This document shows positions 34,477 through 38,251 of a stretch of DNA of 38,251 nt, in pieces (positions within the stretch are counted from its first letter, which is position 1; each line of letters opens with the position of its first letter). The stretch lies in assembly GCA_947627795.1 (NCBI GenBank), contig CANQXJ010000017.1, positions 1 through 38,251 on the forward strand, in the 5' to 3' direction. The stretch is from an uncultured Clostridia bacterium. GTDB taxonomy: Bacteria; Bacillota; Clostridia; UBA1381. A program made the position numbers and the translations under genes. The notes below the pieces were generated by a model, which ran no database searches, had not been told where the DNA came from, and was given only the letters and a program-made list of their open reading frames with translations.

Positions 34477-34947
34477 ATGAAAAGAATACTGGTTTTTTCG
34501 GATACACACGGTAATATTGACGGATGTATCGACATAATAAAAAGAACGCCCTCGGTGAGCGCGGTTCTCCACGCGGGAGACTGTGTGCGCGACGCTGAAG
34601 GGCTTGAGGCGGCGTTTCCGTCGCTTAAAATTTACTATGTGAAGGGCAACAATGATTTCTTTACGCGCGCTCCGGCTTCCATGCTTATTCCGATAGCGGG
34701 CAAGAGGATATATCTCACGCACGGACACGAGCAGCGGGTGAAGTACGAGTTTCACTATACAACGCTTGCGAACCGCGGCGAAGATGTGAACGCCGATTTG
34801 GTGGTATTCGGTCACACGCACGAGCCGTACACGGGATATGTCGGAAAAATGACGCTGTTAAATCCGGGCAGCGCGCTGTTCACGCGTACATATGCGGTTG
34901 TGGAAATCGAGGGGGATAAGCTCAAAACGGCAATTTTGGATATATGA
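34477..34947 (+). CDS. YfcE/MJ0936-type metallophosphoesterase
   Basis: The product has 156 residues, the usual length. All five calcineurin-like metal motifs are present: FSDTHGN (8-14), HAGDC, KGNNDF, LTHGHEQ and FGHTHEPY. The family hydrolyses small phosphodiesters; the cellular substrate is unknown, and this enzyme often lies with housekeeping genes. The start chosen is ATG at 34477 with GGAGG 5 nt upstream; the frame extends to 34426 but that part overlaps the promoter. Confidence 0.9.
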   Translation: MKRILVFSDTHGNIDGCIDIIKRTPSVSAVLHAGDCVRDAEGLEAAFPSLKIYYVKGNNDFFTRAPASMLIPIAGKRIYLTHGHEQRVKYEFHYTTLANRGEDVNADLVVFGHTHEPYTGYVGKMTLLNPGSALFTRTYAVVEIEGDKLKTAILDI

Positions 34948-35059
34948 CAAAGCGCGGACGCGCCGATTGCCGAGGTTTTTGAAATGTACTCGCCTACCCC
35001 CGTTCATCAGGCTTGCCGCCGCGGCTGTGTCTTTGCTTATCTTGTGTGTTTTTATTATC

Positions 35060-35185
35060 TTACTTATCTTCGTCCCCGTCCGCGACAAGCATCTGCTCTA
35101 CTTCCTTCTGCGCCGTCTGCAGCGTTTCTATTGCGTCTGAAACCGCGTCAAACAGTTTTAAGTACATTTCCTTGTAATTTTCCAT
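35060..35185 (-). CDS. Small 41-residue helical protein, unknown function
   Basis: A frame of 42 codons including the stop starts with ATG at 35185, preceded 8 nt upstream by a perfect GGAGG. The product opens MENYKEMYLKLFDAV and continues DAIETLQTAQKEVEQM, ending in an acidic tail; it is predicted to be one or two amphipathic helices with heptad-like hydrophobic spacing. It resembles short hypothetical proteins I have seen in clostridial genomes, but I cannot assign a family name. It lies downstream of the minus-strand structured RNA and its terminator, and would be expressed by read-through or from an unseen promoter. Confidence 0.65.
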   Translation of the reverse strand: MENYKEMYLKLFDAVSDAIETLQTAQKEVEQMLVADGDEDK

Positions 35186-35274
35186 TCATAACACCTCCTT
35201 TTCCCGTTAATAACAAAGAAAAGGCGCGTGCGGCTTATAAAGCCGTATACACCTTTCGAGTTTCATTGCTTCAT

Positions 35275-35309
35275 ATAAAAAGTGCGCGGCGTTTTTCAAA
35301 GCCGCGCAC
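35275..35309 (-). terminator. Terminator of the minus-strand structured RNA
   Basis: GTGCGCGGC and GCCGCGCAC form a 9-bp GC-rich stem with a 10-nt loop, followed on the minus strand by TTTTTAT. Confidence 0.85.
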
Positions 35310-35495
35310 AAAAAACGCAGCTTTGATTTCAAAATGTTGCTACGCATCTTTGTGTGTTATCCGTTTCTGACGTCCCTAAATCAGCAGGAACACAATCAAA
35401 GCGTGCGCTTTTTTAACAAGCGCAGTCCGCCTTTTTAGGGTATGCGTCCGGATAAGCACGTATACATACATATATTAAAAACAAAGATTCGTAGC
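35276..35495 (-). ncRNA. Structured RNA of unknown class, copy 1
   Basis: Predicted RNA of about 220 nt. Its 5' end (35495-35481) pairs with 35353-35339 in a 15-position helix with a single mismatch (GCTACG...CGTAGC outermost), and the helix begins at the expected transcription start. Inside, TTATCCG (35455-35449) pairs with CGGATAA (35363-35357), CCCTAAA (35440-35434) pairs with TTTAGGG (35380-35374), and TGCGC/GCGCA (35424-35404) forms a hairpin. The internal segment GCTTTGATT (35402-35394) pairs perfectly with AATCAAAGC (35328-35320) in the tail beyond the closing helix, giving a pseudoknot. A terminator follows. No reading frame fits. The plan and the tail sequence match the plus-strand RNA at 35624. 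A 6S-like or raiA-like RNA is possible; I cannot confirm either. Confidence 0.65.
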
Positions 35496-35501
35496 GTTTA
35501 T

Positions 35502-35530
35502 ACTATATCACAATAGTCAGGAAAAGTAAA
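35502..35530 (-). promoter_or_regulatory. Promoter of structured RNA copy 1
   Basis: On the minus strand TTTACT (35530-35525), a 17-bp spacer and TATAGT (35507-35502). The expected start, 7 bp downstream, is G at 35495, the first base of the closing helix. Confidence 0.6.
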
Positions 35531-35589
35531 GAAGAAAATGCGGGGAAAGGAGGTAAATTATGAGGTGAAATATATTTTTAAAAAACATA

Positions 35590-35617
35590 TTGCAAAATCC
35601 GGTTGATGTGGTATAAT
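35590..35617 (+). promoter_or_regulatory. Promoter of structured RNA copy 2
   Basis: TTGCAA (35590-35595), a 16-bp spacer and a perfect TATAAT (35612-35617) preceded by TGTGG (extended -10). The expected start, 7 bp downstream, is A at 35624, the first base of the closing helix. Confidence 0.7.
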
Positions 35618-35623
35618 ATACAT

Positions 35624-35833
35624 ACCACATGTTTTCTTTAATAGCGTATTTAGTGTATTCTTTCGGGGTATGCTGTTTTTGATGTATTTTGGATTAAAGT
35701 TTGCGTTTGTAAAAATGCAGGCTTTTAATAAGACGCTTTAATCTAAGTACGTCATTTGTTAAAGAAAATGTGTGGTAGCATTAATCCAAGCCGCGTTTTT
35801 ATGCGTGGTGCGGGTATGTGCCACGCATTTTTT
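35624..35833 (+). ncRNA. Structured RNA of unknown class, copy 2 (free RNA or leader of the DUF6273 gene)
   Basis: Predicted RNA of about 210 nt. 35624-35641 pairs with 35759-35776 over 18 bp (two G-U pairs), starting at the predicted transcription start. Inner hairpins are AGTGTATT/GGTATGCT (35652-35674) and TGCGTTT/AAATGCA (35702-35719); GATTAAAG (35692-35699) can pair with CTTTAATC (35736-35743). TTGGATTAA (35689-35697) instead pairs perfectly with TTAATCCAA (35781-35789) in the tail, a pseudoknot that excludes the previous helix. That mutual exclusion, with a terminator 12 nt downstream and a gene 53 nt beyond it, also fits a riboswitch-like attenuator. The tail aligns with that of copy 1 (GCNGCGTTTTT before the terminator in both). 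Confidence 0.65.
35801..35833 (+). terminator. Terminator of structured RNA copy 2
   Basis: ATGCGTGG and CCACGCAT form an 8-bp perfect stem with a 12-nt loop followed by TTTTTT. It lies 53 bp before the DUF6273 start codon. Confidence 0.8.
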
Positions 35834-35886
35834 GATGGGTGGGAAAAGTTACATTCATGTTATTTTAAATTACAGGAGGACTGATT

Positions 35887-37176
35887 ATGAAGAAACGTTT
35901 TTTTAGCTTAGCGGTTGCTGTGACAACGCTGACCGCATTAATGCCGATATTTACTGTACGGTCGGCAGCGAGTGTTAATATAGGTGATTATGTGCAGATG
36001 GGGACATATTATGGTGCGCCTATATTGTGGCGATGTGTGGATATTGATGAAAATGGTCCGCTTATGCTGTCAGATAAAATAATTTGTTTAAAACCTTTTG
36101 ATGCTATTACGAGTGAAAATAGTGAAACAGGATCTCACAGCAGGAACGAGGATAGACGATTACGAGGTTCCGAATACTGGGCGGACAGCAATATACGTTC
36201 ATGGCTTAATTCAAATGCAGATTCAGGAGAGATAGAATGGTTGTGCGGAAATCCTCCGGACGAAGATCATGTAAAGGGCGGATATAATGATTATGATCAA
36301 GAACCCGGATTCTTAACCAATTTTACGCAAAGCGAAGTTAATGCCATAAAAGAAGTAACGCAAAAATCCATTCTGTTGTATCCTGAAATAAATGTCGGTA
36401 TGGCAGTGACGGGAACCGAAAACCATATATATGATAATAATATACCGGACGCTGTGACGAACTATGATACGGCGTATGCGGAATATGTAACGGATAAGAT
36501 TTTTTTGATTGATGTAAAACAGCTAAATGCTATCTATGACAACAGAAATGTTTTAGGCGCGGAATATTATTATATAGGAGAACCTACAGAGCAATGTGCA
36601 GCAAACAGCGAATATAAAACAGATAGCTTAACAAGCGGACAAAAGTGGCCTTATTGGCTTCGTTCATCAAGCGTAAATGATTCTCATTGTTATGTCAGAT
36701 ATGTCATTCCGTCCGGATATGTATATAATAGCAGTGCTTATTATGGTGATATTGGAGTTCGTCCCGCTTTGTATTTAAACGAAAGTGCAATAACTATCTC
36801 TGGAAGTGGTACAAATGATAATCCTTATACTATTGATGATAGTGAGGAGAAACCTGCGATTACACCTATGCCGATTATCCCGCTTGAGGTTGAGAAAGTT
36901 CAGCCGGTAGTTAATTCGGAAACAAACACTGTTGCATTCCCCGTCACCGTGGTTGATTCGTCACGCGCGGAGGAGCTTAACGAGGTGGAGCTGTATGTTG
37001 CCGAATATGACGCGGACGGCAGGTTTACCGGCTTGACGCGAGGCGTGAAATCTGCGCTCGAGGGGGATACAATTACCATTACCGCCGGTATTCCCGAATC
37101 GGATAATTACAAATTCATGCTTTGGGACGGCAATAACATACCTCTTATGGACGCGGTTACAAATATTAAGGAGTAA
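35887..37176 (+). CDS. Secreted DUF6273-domain protein with a C-terminal beta domain
   Basis: The product has 429 residues with a signal peptide (about 1-28). Residues about 30-310 match the DUF6273 pattern of clostridial secreted proteins: GDYVQMGTYYGAPILWRC near the start, IRSWLNSN in the middle and YWLRSSSV with GVRPALYLN at the end. Residues about 330-429 form a small beta-sandwich-like domain ending KFMLWDGNNIPLMDA, of a type common at the end of secreted clostridial proteins. Function unknown. The DUF6273 part is clearly more AT-rich than the rest of the window, while the last about 250 bp return to local composition, suggesting an imported domain joined to a resident one (inference). 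AGGAGG precedes the ATG; it lies downstream of structured RNA copy 2. Confidence 0.83.
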   Translation: MKKRFFSLAVAVTTLTALMPIFTVRSAASVNIGDYVQMGTYYGAPILWRCVDIDENGPLMLSDKIICLKPFDAITSENSETGSHSRNEDRRLRGSEYWADSNIRSWLNSNADSGEIEWLCGNPPDEDHVKGGYNDYDQEPGFLTNFTQSEVNAIKEVTQKSILLYPEINVGMAVTGTENHIYDNNIPDAVTNYDTAYAEYVTDKIFLIDVKQLNAIYDNRNVLGAEYYYIGEPTEQCAANSEYKTDSLTSGQKWPYWLRSSSVNDSHCYVRYVIPSGYVYNSSAYYGDIGVRPALYLNESAITISGSGTNDNPYTIDDSEEKPAITPMPIIPLEVEKVQPVVNSETNTVAFPVTVVDSSRAEELNEVELYVAEYDADGRFTGLTRGVKSALEGDTITITAGIPESDNYKFMLWDGNNIPLMDAVTNIKE

Positions 37177-37197
37177 ACAATTTACATTCATATATAA

Positions 37198-37228
37198 AGG
37201 CACAGCCCTCCGCGGCTGTGTCTTTTAT
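37198..37228 (+). terminator. Terminator of the DUF6273 gene
   Basis: CACAGCC and GGCTGTG form a stem with a 6-nt loop, followed by TCTTTTAT. Confidence 0.8.
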
Positions 37229-37333
37229 AATACAGCGTTTGTTGAAAACGGCTTCGTTTTTGCTTCCTTGCTCCCACCGTGACGAGAGAGAGGAAAATTT
37301 TAAAAAAATTACAGAAAAATTACAATTTTGATA

Positions 37334-37362
37334 TAGACAATTTACAAATTAACTGTTATAAT
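37334..37362 (+). promoter_or_regulatory. Promoter of ppdK
   Basis: TAGACA (37334-37339), a 17-bp spacer and a perfect TATAAT (37357-37362). A small hairpin GGCGC/GCGCC (about 37380-37398) lies in the leader of about 70 nt. Confidence 0.75.
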
Positions 37363-37436
37363 ATTATCAAGTAAAATGAGGCGCGTATGCAATGCGCCGA
37401 GTATTTATTAATAATTATTATTAGGAGGAGATTCCA

Positions 37437-38251
37437 ATGGCTAAGAAATACGTGTACCTTTTTACAGAAGGTAACGCAAACATGAGAGAGCTTCTCGGCG
37501 GTAAGGGCGCTAACCTCGCTGAGATGACCAATCTCGGACTGCCTGTTCCGCAGGGCTTCACAATTTCAACCGAAGCTTGTACTCAGTATTACGAGGACGG
37601 CAGACAGATCAATGACGAAATTCAGGCGCAGATCAACGAGTATATCGTTAAAATGGAGGAAATCACGGGCAAAAAGTTCGGCGATCCCGAAAATCCGCTG
37701 CTCGTTTCCGTTCGCTCGGGCGCGAGAGCGTCAATGCCGGGCATGATGGACACAATTTTGAACCTCGGTATCAACGAGACTGTTGTCGACTACATGGCTA
37801 AGGCTTCGCAGAACCCCCGCTGGGCTTGGGACTGCTACAGAAGATTTATCCAGATGTACTCCGACGTTGTTATGGAGGTCGGCAAGAAGTACTTCGAGGA
37901 GCTTATCGACAAGATGAAGGCTGAGAAGGGCGTTAAGCAGGACGTTGAGCTTACGGCTGACGACCTCAAAGAGCTTGCTTCACAGTTCAAGGCGGAGTAC
38001 AAGAAGGTTATCGGAGAGGACTTCCCGACAGATCCGAAGGAGCAGTTAATGGGCGCTATCAAGGCTGTATTCCGTTCATGGGACAACCCCAGAGCTAACG
38101 TTTACAGACGCGATAACGACATTCCTTATTCATGGGGTACTGCCGTAAACGTTCAGATGATGGCGTTCGGCAACATGGGCGACGACTGCGGTACGGGCGT
38201 TGCGTTCACGCGCGATCCGGCTACGGGCGAAAAGCACCTCATGGGCGAGTT
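37437..38251 (+). CDS. ppdK: Pyruvate phosphate dikinase, N-terminal part (runs off the window)
   Basis: The first 271 codons of a protein normally about 875-890 residues long are present. The opening [14 protein letters not shown], the [23 protein letters not shown] segment (split here by position: [10 protein letters not shown] about 22-31, PVPQGFTI about 37-44), [17 protein letters not shown] and [13 protein letters not shown] are hallmarks of the PPDK ATP-grasp domain. The enzyme interconverts pyruvate, ATP and phosphate with PEP, AMP and pyrophosphate, and in clostridia usually serves glycolysis and gluconeogenesis. AGGAGG lies 8 nt before the ATG. The codon use is strongly biased, as expected for a highly expressed gene. 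The window ends before the phosphohistidine and PEP-binding domains. Confidence 0.95.
   Translation, partial: MAKKYVYLFTEGNANMRELLGGKGANLAEMTNLGLPVPQGFTISTEACTQYYEDGRQINDEIQAQINEYIVKMEEITGKKFGDPENPLLVSVRSGARASMPGMMDTILNLGINETVVDYMAKASQNPRWAWDCYRRFIQMYSDVVMEVGKKYFEELIDKMKAEKGVKQDVELTADDLKELASQFKAEYKKVIGEDFPTDPKEQLMGAIKAVFRSWDNPRANVYRRDNDIPYSWGTAVNVQMMAFGNMGDDCGTGVAFTRDPATGEKHLMGE

Overview
The window looks like chromosome of an anaerobic, endospore-forming clostridium (Firmicutes, class Clostridia), probably a gut or rumen lineage near the Oscillospirales or Monoglobales; the lineage is an inference. Evidence: spoIIE under a Spo0A-type promoter, a DUF1540 protein, pyruvate phosphate dikinase, SLH-domain surface proteins, a clostripain-family protease, a BspA-type leucine-rich-repeat protein and sigma-A promoters of Gram-positive type. 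No tRNA, rRNA, CRISPR array or transposase was seen.

Positions 1-31460 are a surface and signalling island. Gene products in order: a secreted LRR_5 protein (-), a clostripain protease with SLH repeats (+), a methyltransferase-STAS fusion (-), a giant SLH protein (-), a LytTR response regulator (+) facing a GHKL sensor kinase (-), an FMN-type oxidoreductase upstream of the kinase (-), an RsbW-like ATPase and a lone STAS protein (-), a PAP2 phosphatase (+), a STAS-kinase fusion (-) divergent from a lipoprotein tyrosine-phosphatase (+), then a long minus-strand run: a MATE transporter fused to an RsbW-like ATPase, a second giant SLH protein, an NlpC/P60 endopeptidase and a D-Ala-D-Ala dipeptidase lipoprotein.

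The most striking feature of the island is a shared promoter architecture. Eight intergenic sites, serving nine promoters, carry two (once three) copies of a short element, roughly GGCRYGAAAWG, exactly 21 bp apart. In seven promoters a -35 box begins 13-14 bp after the start of the proximal copy, followed 17-18 bp later by a -10 box. In the other two the pair is inverted and sits exactly 6 bp from the -35 box. This is the geometry expected for a LytTR-type response regulator, and the window encodes one with its kinase. The genes so marked encode surface proteins, phosphatases and partner-switching (STAS / RsbW-like ATPase) proteins, so I infer one local regulon linking a two-component system to a partner-switching network at the cell surface.

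Positions 31600-38251 hold more conventional genes: a DUF1540 protein (possible sigma-G promoter), spoIIE (sigma-A/Spo0A promoter with a 21-bp spacer), a YfcE-type phosphoesterase, a 41-codon small protein missed by length filters, a secreted DUF6273 protein and the 5' part of ppdK. Between the small protein and the DUF6273 gene lie two divergent structured RNAs of about 210-220 nt. They share the same plan: a closing helix that starts at the predicted transcription start, a 9-bp pairing between an internal segment and the 3' tail, and a terminator. They appear to be two paralogues of one RNA class that I cannot name.
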